Source: Salvator merianae (taxonomy: Eukaryota > Chordata > Lepidosauria > Squamata > Teiidae). From it: a DNA stretch of 64,000 bases. Position 1 is the first letter of the stretch. Each line of letters opens with the position of its first letter. Positions 1 through 12,900 of this stretch are shown in pieces. Under the pieces are notes generated by a model. It worked only from the letters and a program-made list of their open reading frames with translations. It had not been told where the DNA came from and did not search any database. The stretch is from assembly GCA_003586115.2 (NCBI GenBank), contig QVOM02000116.1, positions 28,745,062 to 28,809,061 on the forward strand, in the 5' to 3' direction. The position numbers and the translations under genes are program-made.

Positions 1-545
1 TGGCATCTGGAGCCGCCCTTAGTCTGTGCTGCTGCTGCTGTTTCAGCAGTAAGAAAAACTGTCTTAAAAGAAAAAGTAGGAGGACCCTGAACGAGTGTAG
101 TTCTATCACTTCCTCTGTCCTTGTTCCCTCGGCTGTTCTTCTGTCCTTGTTTCTGCTTCCCTTTCCTCAGCTTCACTGCACATCAGTCCAAAGAAAACAA
201 ATATGGCTGTTTGAAACTGTAAACTTCCATGTAGATTCAGCCAAATAGACAGTATTGGCTTTCCTGAAGAAATTGCCCAAACCAATTTAGGCAGCCTAGG
301 TATATTTATAGGAGTGTCTGGACAGTAAAGCTGCATGAACCAATTTTTACCTCACAACATGAGGCAGCACCAAACATGGACATGTGAATAGAGCTAAGTT
401 AAACAGCTGGGCAAGTATTTTGTTAAGTCCATGTATGTATCACAGGGTTTTAATTGTTTTATTTTAATTGCAATATTTTATTGATGTTCTACTGAGCCTC
501 AAAAGCCCCAACACCTTTGAGTGAATAATGGGATTGAAATTTGTA

Positions 546-567
546 TGGATGGATGGATGGATGGATG
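546..567. repeat. (GGAT)n microsatellite
   Basis: About five and a half perfect GGAT units. Confidence 0.9.
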
Positions 568-1149
568 AGTAAATGTAAATGCTTTGTGCAATTCACAATA
601 TTTGCATAGAAGAACCCAATTCTGAGTGAGCACTGCATCCAGTCGGTCAAAAAAGGTAAGAGCTTCTGGAGTGCAGCAATTACATGTCGGCACTCTCACT
701 GTGCATGCAGCTTATCTCCAAGGCACTGAACTTGACCTCTGAGGTGACCTAAAACAAGTCTAAGGGCAACTTGTGCCCTCTTACACTACTGTCACCAACT
801 AGAGAGATGGCAGCAGCAGGAATGACTTATCTGGCCACTTTCTGCTCAGAGGGATTTACCCCCTGGTACTAGTCCTTGTCTGGTGCTAAATCACACCAAG
901 TGAGAGTTTCAGAGCTATGGAACTTTTATTCTGCAGCTTCAAAGACTCTGAGCTTGGGAAGCATCAGCCATGTGGCATGCCTCCTGACCCGGTGGTTTCT
1001 TGATCATGAAGATTCAGCCATTCTGCACTGGGCTTTAATTCTGATCAGGAGCTCTGTGGTCATCTTCTGGGCCTCATCAATCCACACATTAGTGCAGATC
1101 TGTGAGACCTCACCTCCCACTGGTACACTCTGGCTGCTTTAGATGGAGT

Positions 1150-1480
1150 GTAACCCCAATCAGAGAGGTTCTGACTGGGATCAGTGTTAGATTCATTTCA
1201 ACATGTCTACCAGCAGACCAGCAGACCCTAATCCCAAACAAGGAAGCATGCAGTGCAGACAGCACGCGTCCATGTTCGGGACTACCGGGGGACATATTTT
1301 GGGATGCTCTAAAATGCAGCATTGAAATGCGTCCTGGTGGCTCTGGGACTAGAAACTTTTGCTCCCAACCCTCAGAGGCTTGGGAGCCCTACCCAGGGGC
1401 TGGGCTGGACTAATGCTGTCTTGCAGACAGTGCTGTTCCAGTCCATGTCTCTCCATGTCCAGACCATTGGGCCTGACTGG
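1150..1480. mobile_element. Degenerate copy of a palindromic DNA-transposon family
   Basis: Short stretches match the repeat at 10570-10990. On the + strand both contain a version of CCAAACAAGG followed by GCATGC. On the opposite strand this copy has a sequence like ctgga.tag..ctgtctgca, found at 10660-10680. Matches in both orientations fit a foldback element. No clean ends or target duplication were found. Confidence 0.35.
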
Positions 1481-2083
1481 TCCAGAATCACTTGTTAGGA
1501 TTTTAAGTTGTAAGTAATTTACAAAAGCTCTGCAACTACTCAGATTTGTTAAGGGGAGTGTTGTCAACCTTTTTTGCTTCCTTCTTTAAAAAGAAATTTG
1601 TAGCTTTTATGGGAATTTGCTCTCAGTAGTGAATAAATTCTCCTAAACAATACAGTTTTAGAAATTGATCCAGCTGTAGTAATTTAGCACTCCTTAATGT
1701 TTATAATTACACAAAGAAGGATCAATCTAAGCAGGTTAATCTGACCTACTCAACAGATGAGCTAGCTCTCCATGGCTTGGCTGAGCTCTAGGGCTATGCA
1801 TTTGAGGTTCAGCATGTCAGCCTAGAAAAATATTCTCAAGTATGAGTTGTTGATTTTAGCTTTTGAAATTTTGGTTTCATATGCCTGAGTCCTAATGATT
1901 TAAGAGGTACATTGGTTCAGTGTGTTTTATTTATTAATATCTCACAATCAGAGGGAAGTATTAGGCAGGGCAAAATATTTTGGATTTTAGCAGCAGCATT
2001 CTTGTTTGCTTACTTACCTAAGGTATGCATACTGCTGTCTGCCCCATATTTCTATTTATAACGCTTTTCCATTTGTCTGACAG

Positions 2084-2237
2084 GTGAGCTGCAAAGTGCT
2101 TCAATTTTTTCATCAATACATGATGGGCTGTAACTACTTCTGGATGCTTTGTGAAGGCATTTATCTTCATACACTCATTGTGGTGGCTGTATTTGCTGAG
2201 GAGCAGAGTTTGCATTGGTATTACCTCTTGGGTTGGG
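2084..2237 (+). CDS. Receptor exon A (154 bp): TM3, ICL2 and start of TM4
   Basis: The exon follows a CAG acceptor at 2081-2083 and starts in frame with V-S-C-K. It ends after the first base of a glycine codon, before the donor gtatgt at 2238. It encodes the TM3 cysteine that pairs with the ECL2 cysteine in class B receptors, then the [20 protein letters not shown] core, FAEEQ in ICL2 and the YYLLGWG start of TM4. The size of 154 bp and phase 1 exit match the classical exon layout of secretin-family receptors. No recognisable exon for TM1-TM2 precedes it in this window. Confidence 0.95.
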
Positions 2238-3876
2238 GTATGTGGTATTTTCCCACCCATTCTTAGCAGTCACTTTTGTTATTTGGCTACAGTGCTTTTA
2301 ATTAGACATGTGTAGCAAATCAAAAATCTTTTTTGTCTTGCTGCCGCATGTTTTTTAAAAGCATAATTCAGTGCATAATGCTTCAGAGGTTGCTTGATAA
2401 CAACTTGTGATTCAAATCTTAAATCCAATTTCAGGGGCTGGAGTAGTTGTCTGTCACTTCCAGTCACAATTATATGGAAATCAAAAATAGCTCTTACTTT
2501 TTTTCTTTCTTTAACAGTTTTGGGTAGGATTTGCAGACACAACACCTCTCCTTCCTCCCAAGTAGATAGCATCACAGATAAATAACTTTACAGACTTCTA
2601 TGTTAGACACTTATAAAAAAAAATTACATGTTTTTCTCCCCCCCCCCCCACAAAAAAGCCATTTTTAAAAATTTTTGGCAAGAACAGATAAAGCCATCAC
2701 TTCATGTCTAGCATCTCAGTATACATGATAGCAATTCTATAAAGTGTTGAATTCATAGAGGACAGGTGTATCAATGGCCTCTAGCATGGATACCTGTGCC
2801 TCCGGGCTGGAGCGACAGGCAGGATGCTTCTAAAGGTAGTTTGCAGGGAGTTGAAAGCAGGTGAAGGTTTTGCCTTTGCCTTCTGCTTGAGAATGTCCAG
2901 AAGCAATTGGTGGGCCACTGTGTGAGCAGGATGCTGGATGTGATGGGCTGTAGCCTGATCCAGCTGGGCTCCTCTTATGCTCTAGGGCAAACAGTTAATG
3001 GAGTAATTACCAATAAATTTGCCTGGTCCTACTTTTTATGTTGCAGAATTTTAACAGCAGATATGATACCCTCAAGGGCTCAGATGTTAGGATGTTGAGA
3101 AACATAAGAAAATTTTGAGAGACAATGTTCTTGCTAAAGTTTTAAGACTGACTCTTGAACAGATTGAGGCTTAAATTATTTTGTGGGGGGATCTGGGGGA
3201 TCTTCACTGACTGGGAATTCTCCATAATTTTCAACTACTTTTATTAACTGATTGCTTTTAATAGTTGTTGTTAGTAGTCTTGATTTTTTCAGGTTTAAAA
3301 CAAGCAGTCATAACACAGGTTTTACTTTAAGAAACATAAAATATAAATAAAATTGTTAAGAGCTTGCTGAGGACACATTTTGCATCTTGCAGTAAAATAG
3401 ACAACATTGCTTACATATGTTAAGCATCTTTTTCTCTAAGAAAAGGAAGTGATACCTTTAGAAGATATATTTCTCCGTAGAACCTATGTTGTAATCTTCA
3501 GAATATTATTCTTGAAAACTTTTTGAATTTTTGTAAAAATGTTTTTAATAAATAAGCATTGTAACCACGAATCAGTGAGTTGACCAGAGATATAGGTATT
3601 TCTGAGGAATTAGAATCTCTGGTCTAGCGACCATGAAAAACGATTAACTCTTTGACTTTTCTAAATAGCTTAACACATTACCAAGCAATATGGGAAGAAT
3701 TATGACAGTTTGGGGCTGTGGTAATAACCAGCATGCTAGTACCCTAATCTTGACAATGGTCAGTTCTACACTAGTTAGGAAGTCCTAGCACCTGTCTTCC
3801 ATACTACTTAGTAATATGCTATGAAATTGTAGTGAGCTTTGCAAAATGGATCCCACACCCCTGAGAGTCCTGTTAA

Positions 3877-3949
<73 letters not shown>

Positions 3950-6900
3950 ATCAGGCCTTTGGTTCCTAATAGCTTTTCCCCCTACAGTCCCCCTACAGCT
4001 TATTTTATTCTATATTTCAATGCTTTGTTGTCAATACATTTTATTGATTGATTCTTCACTGCTCTGAAACCGTGCTGACAAGGCAGTATATACTTTTTTT
4101 TATAAACTGAACTAAACTTCTGAAAACTATGAGCTGGCTTCATCTTGTGTCTGGTTTTTGGTTCTAATGAATGCCAGCCCCATGAATTTAACATGAATCA
4201 ATATCCATCAGAATGCTAATCAAGGTGTGAACTAAATGAACTATCAGGGTTTTATTAAGCAAAACTCTTTAAATGAATAGCTATACTTCAACAGTCTTCC
4301 GCATCAAACCAGCCTTTCCTGTTTTTTGTGATACTGATGGATTTGCACATTGTAATTTCAGTTCAGCAAATGTAAAGCCATTCATGTGAAGCAAGGAAGC
4401 AAAAGTTATCAGCGTTATTTGAGACTGAAATTAGAACCACTTGCAAGAAGATCTGTCTTGCATTTTATCAAGCAATCTGAATGCAGATTGTTTCCATAAG
4501 ATTGTTTCTCGTTCCAATCTATCAGTAGTAATGACACACCACAAATTTCAGCATACCGGAATCCTAATTCAAAACCTATATAAGGCTCCAGCTACACCTT
4601 CAATCTGCCTTCAGAGTGAGATAATAAATCAGCAAAGTGACAAGCAGTTTTCCTTCCTCATTATCTAACTCAGAAAATCTACTTTCTGATGTGAAAAGAA
4701 AATGACTCATCACTTTGCTGATGTGTTCTCTCATTCCAAAGATGGGTTAAAACGTTTGTGTAGTTGAGCCCTCAACTGCTTTTCCTCCTCCTCCTCTAAT
4801 CACAAGCAATTCTCAATTTAGTAAAAATTAATCTAATTAGAACAAAAATAGAAATGTTATTCTGATCATGAATGTCTATAATCTAATTCAGGCTGCAGTC
4901 CTATGCCTGTGGATAAGCAATATTGAGTTCAATACAGCTTACATCTCAGCAGATATGTACAGGATTGCAATGCTAGACTCATTTTCATTCTCAGATCAGC
5001 CTTATGATTCATGCAGGTTCTGATGCAAATTATTTTCTTTTATAGTGACAAGAGAATGGTTCTCATTGCCTAAAAGTAAAGAATAATGCAGGGTATATAG
5101 GGCACTTTTATATGGGATGGACTATCGTGTTCTATGCTAGCCCTGGCTAGATAGTCTGGCCCACACTCACGGTGGTCCAGCTACGGCAGCCATTCCTAAA
5201 AGTTCGACCAGCTCTCAACACCAGTGCTGGAGGCTTCAAAGGCATAAGAACATAAGAACATAAGAGGAGCCTTGCTGGATCAAGCCACAGCCCATCTAGT
5301 CCAGCATTCTGTTTCACACAGGTGCCCACCAATCACTTCTGGGCATTCTGAAGCAGAATAAAAAGCAAAACCTTCACCTGCTTTTGATTACCCTCAAATG
5401 GTTTTACAGACATCCTGCCTGTCTTTTCAACCTGGTGTCAGTACCTAGGCATCCATTCTAGTAGACATTGATACACTTGACCTCCATGAATCTGTCCAAT
5501 CCTTTCTCAAAGTTATCTAGCCTGACTGCTGTCACCACCTCTTCCGGTAATAAATTCCATAGACCGATGACCTTCTGGGGGAGAAAAGACTTCCCCTTAT
5601 CTGTCCTAACTTTCCTATCCATCAGCTTCATAGAGTGCCCCCCTGGTCCTAGCGTTGTGTGATAGAGAAAAGAATTTCTATCCACCTTATCCATACTGTG
5701 CTTGATTTTATATACTTAACTTTCATTCCCAGCCTTCAAAGTTTCCGGGGGGGGGGGAGCTTTTCATCACTGTGCCACTTCCAGTACTACTTCTGGCAGC
5801 ACTTCCTGGAGTGCTGCTGAAAAGACCCCTCCACCTTTGTATTTTGGCCAATTAAGGCATGTCATCCGCATGCCTTTGTGGTCTGGGATACTGGCCTGGC
5901 CCACTGGCGGACCTTGTTATTGAGGTCTACTAGTAAACTGGGCTAGGGAATCATTCTGGGCAACCTAGCCCAGTCCATGGTCCATCATGTGTGAACAGAG
6001 TGTGCTAAAAGCGAGGGTCTCCCTTACCAGCATGCAGAAGCAAAGCCCCATTCCTGGCAAGGAACAACATCCCATATGGAAAGGGCCATAACATCCACCT
6101 CAGTTTATAGTGTAATATTAACCAAATTTTATTACAACACAGAAACTTAAGAAAAAATACATTTTTCTATTATTCACTAAAAAAAAAAAAAAAATCAAGC
6201 AAATACATGAAAATAGAGATAATAATATGTTGCTTGTAAGATTAATGTAAGAGCTATTCAAACTTACAAAAGTAATCCTTTGCAATGAAAACAGCATCAG
6301 ACATTAACAATCAAGAGCCATTTATTGACTTTCTGCTTGGGATTTGATGTCTGAAAAATTGGAAAAGTTAAAAGTGTTGCTGCTAAATTTGTTAGAGGAG
6401 GTATAAATATAGATTTACTTATTAAGGAAGAGACTGGAAGCCACTCTTAAGTATTCCTTCTTCTTTTTCTGAAATATACCTTAGTTTTTCTATTTTTCTA
6501 CTTTTATTATACCTGAAAAAAAAATTATATTTAAAAAAGAAAATTTTGTCACATAGTGCACACATTTTGAGGTGATAAACATTATTGCAAAAAGCTAGTG
6601 CTCTTGGAAATAGTGTCGGAAATTTACCTCAAAATTTAAAGGTCATATTTAAAAATAGAAAGAGATTCAAATATGCTTCTTGGCTCATTCAGAAAAGTTA
6701 CCGAAATCAACTTCTGTCTCATAATAAGCAATCTCTCAAGCAGAATTCTCTTACATCCATTTTTTGAAAAATCAGCATTTTGTAAGACTTATCTAAACTA
6801 AAGCAGCAGCTTTAGTACATAAAATTCAACTTAGCCTCTTTTCTTGGTCAGGGAGAGTTGGCAGGAGCCATGTTAAAGCAAAACCTTTTGGTAAAAAAGA

Positions 6901-9900
6901 GAGCTGTACGTGTTTTCAGTCTTAATTCCATAGCATCCCTCAGGCAGCACTAGCACCTCTTCTGATAATAAAGGTTGTTCATCGTGGGGAGACTTGTTAA
7001 GATGCTTCCAAAGACAAGACAAAAGAAAAATATTTTGCAGACAAAGACTGGATTGATTTTATAGGTCAGAGGAAGGTATTATACAGGCAACTAAACAATC
7101 TGCCATGTGTTATATAGGGAAGCTCCCACAGTGAAACTAAACTAATGCTGTGATCACACATAGTTAAAAAAAACACTTTTGAAGCAGTTCAGAGACAACG
7201 TAGTAATGGTTCTGAGGTGGGATTGTTCACACACCAGTCTGCCCCTCCCCCTCATAAATATTCTGTGCTAGAAAAGGTAGATTAGAGATGGAACGGTATG
7301 AGTGTCGCATACCACTGTCTCTGACGCACTTCTTAGCTGCTTTTTTTGTTATGTGTGATCACAGCCTAATATGACTGTTTTACAAGCAAAGGGTCCAAAG
7401 GAAGAATGGAGGCTTCCCCAACTGATTTTCATCTCATCTCACTTCTTGCAATTCTCAGGTTGCTATGCCATGTTCTGCTTTGAATTTAAGCTTTTGGGTG
7501 TGGCAATGATATCTCTTTTTAGAAGATATTTGCATTTGACTCTTCTAGCAGTCATATCCTCTGAAGATGATTATATCCAAAACCTTAAGTTCAAAGCAGA
7601 ACTATCGGACATGGCAAAACAACCCACATAGCTGAGAGGATCCAAGGGTTAAAATCTGCTTTCGGAGAAGCCAGTAGCAAAGATGAGAAATAAACACTGC
7701 CAAGCAGAATAGATAATAGCTAGACAGATGGATGGGCAAGTAATTAGCATAAGGAAGTTCGTTGTGTTTATAAAGATTGTCTGCATTTTCTGCTTTCCTT
7801 TTCTCACTGCGTAGATTGATAGCCACTAGTTTAGATTGACAACTATTATAATTATGACAAATGCTAATAGCAAGGGTGAAGAGTCTGTGGCCCTTCAGGG
7901 TTTTGTCTGACACTTACTCCATCAGCCTGGGCATACTCAGTGTAACTGATGGTAGCAGAATACCAAGAACATCTCTATTCTATCTACTGTAGTTGTTTTA
8001 TGCAATATTTCTGTAGCAACTACCAACCATCCTTGCTACTAGACTTGAATTTTTTTGTGTATAAGCCAAATATAGTAATAATAATAATAATGATGATGGT
8101 AATAATGATATCAACAACAACAATAATAATAATAATATGTGTTCTAGGGTTTCCTTTGATTCCCGCATCAATTCATGCTGTGGCAAGAGCCAAATACTAC
8201 AACGATAAGTGAGTACCAGACTTGTTTTTGTAGTTATTTAGCATTAAAATAATATTGTTGCTCTTTCAGTATATGATTTTCCTCTTCCAGATGCTGGATT
8301 AGTGTCGATACCCATTTGTTGTATGTTGTCCATGGGCCTGTGATGGCAGCTTTACTGGTAAGGTTACTGTTCATTGTTGTGTTGGAACATGTGCTAAATG
8401 CTCAGATTACTTAGAATTTATTATATCTTTCTGGTAGCCAGGAAAACCTATCAAGAATATTTTTTAAAAAATCATATTAATATATCATCTTCTCCACAAC
8501 TCTGCTTATAGGGCATTCCAAATGTCTCTGGCCGGCTCCAGATGCCGGCCGAATATCACACTAACAGGTGTGTCTGAGGCCCTCCACTGTGCACTAATTC
8601 TGCATAAGTTGGCTCCATCTGGCCCCCGTCAGGATCTCTTTTGGATGGAATCATAAAGTACTGTCCCACATCAGATTCCTAAGGGAAAGTATTTGTACAC
8701 TATAGTCCTTTCTGCACTGGACCTTATTCTAGATTATATCCTGGAATAGTCTGCACCAGGTCCCTAATCCAGGATATAATCCAGAATAAGGCCCAGTGCA
8801 GAAAGGGCCCAGGACTCCTTTGGGAATCAAGCTAGGTCTCAGCTCTTTTGCTGTTTCATCTACAGTCACTAAACTGTCATTCTCACCTTAGCTGAGATAG
8901 AGGAAGATTAGCCACTATGGCCAATACTTGAAAATTAGGGGAGTTGTCCTTTAGCCATAATGTATCTGCAAGGCCATACAGTTCATCTTCTACTCTTAGC
9001 TACAGAAAAACAGAAGCAATATTGCTTCATGTCCTGTTTCAGGCACAAAACATGGCATGCTTGAATAATCAGTCTGTAGTCTATCCTACCCCATCTAAAG
9101 AAGAGAATGGAGTAATAACCCAATGACTTTTTGAACAACTTATCAAAAAGCCTAAAGTGTTTCATGCCTTTATATCTTCTAGACTAGTACCTGAAAATAG
9201 TATTTTTGTAACGAGAATTTGCCAGCTACAGGCCTTTTTTGTAGCTTCATCTGCACAAGCCATTTCATATGCTTGCCTCTAGCTTTATAACTTTCTATAG
9301 TGATCTGGAAAAGGGAGTCAAGATGTCAGAAGATTCAAAACAGGATGACCTGGTATTTGATTTTGGCCTGCAAAACTATGCATCACATGTTTATAAAGTG
9401 TGTGTGTGTTTGTGAACACACATACACGCATACAGCCCCCATGATGAGTAAGATGATAGTGGCAGAATAGTAGTCCAAATCTATCTTCACAAACAACAAT
9501 TCAGAAAAATAACTCAGTTCATTTGCCAGGAATGAGAATGACACCATCATGATGAGTTTCTATTTAACAACCTTAAAAGAAAACTGCTGGGCTTAATGTC
9601 ATTCTAAATTATATCATCTGAATAGGAATAACTTCCATGCTCCTTGGCCTCCTCAGAACATCATCCTGCCCAAGACTGATCACAGGAGTCAAATTTTTCC
9701 CCTCTGGGATCATAAAGGTCACGTCTGGCTGATAAAATGCCAGCATTTTTTATGTTTCTATTCTATTTTTGAGCTCTTTTCCAAAGTGGAAAAAGAGAAA
9801 TAAAACTCAACTTTCCCCCCCCCCTATTTTTGAGCTCTTTCCCAAGTTGGAAGAGGAGCGAAAGCACAATTATTGTTTGTTTCAAAATTCTCTTCTTTAA

Positions 9901-12900
9901 TAGCCAGCTTGCTCATTACAGTGAAGCCCTTCCAGAAAAACCCTTCTAATGAGCTCCATAGGAGAGGTAATCCATATCCATACACATCTGCTCTAAAAAG
10001 CCCATGAGTCCAGAAGTGGAGTCACTCAGATCCTCCTCGGTCTGTCCTGGGTCCATAAGTCTGCTTTCAGCATAGACCCTTTCTGCATTGAGCCTTATTT
10101 CAGATTATATTCTCACTTACGCAAGAAGGAAGGACTAGAAACAACAGGATAAAACTTCAAGGGAGAAGATACAGATTAGATATTAGATATTAGAAAAAGC
10201 TTTCTGAAAGTAAGGGTGATCAGTCAATGGGATAGGTTGCCAAAGGAAGTGATGAGCTCTCCTTTGCTGGAGGTCTTCAAGAAAAGGATGGACAGACATC
10301 TGCCTGGGATGGTTTAGTGAATCCTGCATTGATTTTTATCACAGTAAAAGGTCTTCAAATCTGCTTTAAAAGCTTTGTGTAGTGGGACCCTTAGATAATG
10401 CCAAGACAAAATAGCTTTCACTTTGTTGATGTATTCTCTCCCTCTTTTTTATTGTTTGTATTACTCACATAGACAACAAGGAAAAAAGAAGCATAAAAAT
10501 AAACATAAAACTTAAAATATAATAAGCACTCCTTGAGTTACATATATAACTATATATATAAAATAACTAAGGCCTTTTCTGCACATACCCATCTGAGATT
10601 GAAATCAGTGGGTCTGGCCCAGCCAGGCCTACTGGCTCTGACACGGAAAGGTTTGGTCTGGAATAGTGCTGTCTGCATCAGGGCACAGGTCCAAACCAGC
10701 CCCAGTCTCGAAGTATACATGTGCTTCAGAGTTTGTCCCTAAGCGCTCTGAGGGCTGAGAACAGAAGTTCCGAACCTCAGGGACTCTGGGGGATACAGTG
10801 GCGCACTTTGATGTGACGCCAAAATGTATGCCCTGCTAGCCCCAAACAAGGGAGGCATGCTTTCTGCACACCTCCTGTATACTGGACCAGGGCCTGCTGG
10901 TTGAATCAAGTCTACCAGTTTAATCGAATCTACCAATAACCAGTAATCTCAAACAGGGCCTCCCTGATAAACATCACACTCCATCCTAGGGGATGGAGTG
11001 TTCTTGCAAGGGACGAGGCTTCACAGGTCTGCACAAACATGCAGATCGATAGGCACCATAAGCTGACTATGCCCCTTTCTGCACTTGGCCTTATACCAGA
11101 TTATATCCTAGAATAGGGACCTGCCATCTGCATACTAGTAGGAACTATGGCAGACCCCACGCAGGGCCTGCTGTAAACTCCACTAGTGTGCGGATAGCAG
11201 GTCCTTGTTCTGGGATATGATCCAGAATAAAGCCAAGTGCAGAAAGGGCCTATGTGGGCCTTTGTTCCTGATTAACAGTATGTGCCTATGTAACCATTTT
11301 ATTTCTATCTGCTAAATATCATTTTTCAGCTGTGAAACCATATCCATGTTATACTTTCTGGTTTTGCTCAGTGTAATCCTCACATTTATTATTTTATTTT
11401 ACTTGCAAACTTCACCATCACTGCATATTCTGACCATTGTTCCTCCTATCTTTTCACTCCAAGAATATTTGGCAATCTTCTATAGTTTAGCAAATATAAT
11501 TGTTGTTGCAACTAAGATATACAATATCATTTCTTTACATTTTTATTTTTATTTATTTTATTTAAGAATTTATGTTCTGCAGTTCACCCAAAGGTCCCAA
11601 CAATAAAAAGATAGAATATATAGAATATATTCTATATACCTAAAACATATTTAAAATATAAACCTCCTTCCCTTCCTCCTTAACAAGCTTTTATCCAAAA
11701 TTCTTCCCATCAGATACTATTATGGATTCATTTAAATTTAAATTTAAATTTATATTCAAAATCTGTTGTAAATTCAGGGTAAAATCAGACACATTTAAAG
11801 ACACACCCCTCTGGGCAAATCTGAATCTGTAATGACTGAGTTTTTCCCCCTGCATTCGCCTTACCCTGTACTGAAGTCTCAGAAAGGTCTCCTCTTCATC
11901 ATTCAGGATTTCATAGCTCTGAAGGCATCACTTTCTTTAAGCTGGGCTGGGCAGGAAACTACATAAGCAAAGAGGCAAGGGGTTCTCACCAAGTGGGCAA
12001 TCAGCAGACCCATAGTCAGGGTAAGTGTTGTTTGACTTGGAGGTGAATGTAGACTGCAGTGTGGCAAAATATATTCAAACAACTGTTTGTACGGCATTTT
12101 TTGTGCATCTGGGGATGGGATGCTTTTTGTTAAAAGGACTACTGAATCACACCCTCATTCTTAAAGTGGACTGAAGCTGGATTAAAACAAAAGTAGATGG
12201 GCCTGATGGTGGTGATGATGGTGGTGGTGGTGGTGGTGGTGGTGGTGGTAGTGGTGATGAGAATTATGATATAATGCATTTGGTCTTGCAGGTCAACTTT
12301 TTCTTCTTGCTTAACATCGTACGGGTTCTAGTGACAAAGCTACGTGACACTCATCGAGCAGAATCCAACATGTATATGAAAGCTGTCAGGGCCACTTTGA
12401 TCCTTGTGCCCCTGCTAGGAATTCAGTTTGTGATCATTCCATGGCGACCAGAAAGCAAGCTTGCTGGAGAAATATATGATTATATCATGCATATATTAAT
12501 GCATTACCAGGTATGGGTTTATAAAAGAATGTGCTTGCTTGTTTTTATGATGAGGTATTTAACTAGTCTAATGTTGGCAGTAGAATCTTTTCCAAGGAAA
12601 TAACCGCTTATTTTTCCAAATGGAAGAAAACGGGATTAATCTATGACTCTGCACTGTTTAATTGATTTGTGAGTTGGAGATGATCCCAGCTTAAAATATA
12701 AAAGGCACTTTATCTGTACTTAGGCTGAAGCTCAAAACACATTTATCTGACAGCAAAGCCTATTAGAAGCAGTGAAACTTCACTCTGAATAAACAGAGCT
12801 AGGACCATAATCAACCACTATGTCATGTGATATCCCATCTTAGACGTAGAGGGAACACATTTAATGTTCCCTTTACCCAAGAAACTAGTAATCTTTTGTT

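Larger units (their letters stand above)
1..2083 (+). other. Upstream intron segment of the receptor gene
   Basis: Non-coding sequence leading to exon A. I find no exon for TM1-TM2 in any frame. It holds a short GGAT microsatellite (546-567) and a G/C-richer block (about 1150-1480) that shares words with a repeat at 10570-10990. The last 600 bases are AT-rich and featureless up to the pyrimidine-poor acceptor at 2081-2083. Confidence 0.6.
2238..8147 (+). other. Intron between exons A and B (5,910 bp)
   Basis: The intron starts gtatgt and ends ttctag. It carries a CR1 3' end, an AT/AC microsatellite, two foldback elements and a CR1 nested in one of them, an A-rich stretch around 6170-6800 with a poly-A run at 6179-6194, and a TAA-type repeat against the 3' splice site. 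The unlisted parts (3000-3870, 3950-4580, 6090-7140, 7370-8070) are AT-rich, with nothing I can identify. Confidence 0.75.
8358..12291 (+). other. Intron between exons C and D (3,934 bp)
   Basis: Contains foldback elements and arms (8703, 10067, 10338, 10570, 11071, 12150), a CR1 piece, an antisense L2 tail and a GGT repeat close to the 3' splice site. The stretch 8810-10060 shows nothing identifiable apart from poly-C runs. Confidence 0.75.

Noticed and set aside
876..1142. Frame with hydrophobic stretches as the missing TM1-TM2 exon
   Set aside because: No receptor motifs, no suitable splice sites and no phase match to exon A.
5458..5694. 78-codon minus-strand frame as a host gene
   Set aside because: It is the C-terminal end of a CR1/jockey-like ORF2 inside a 5'-truncated LINE.
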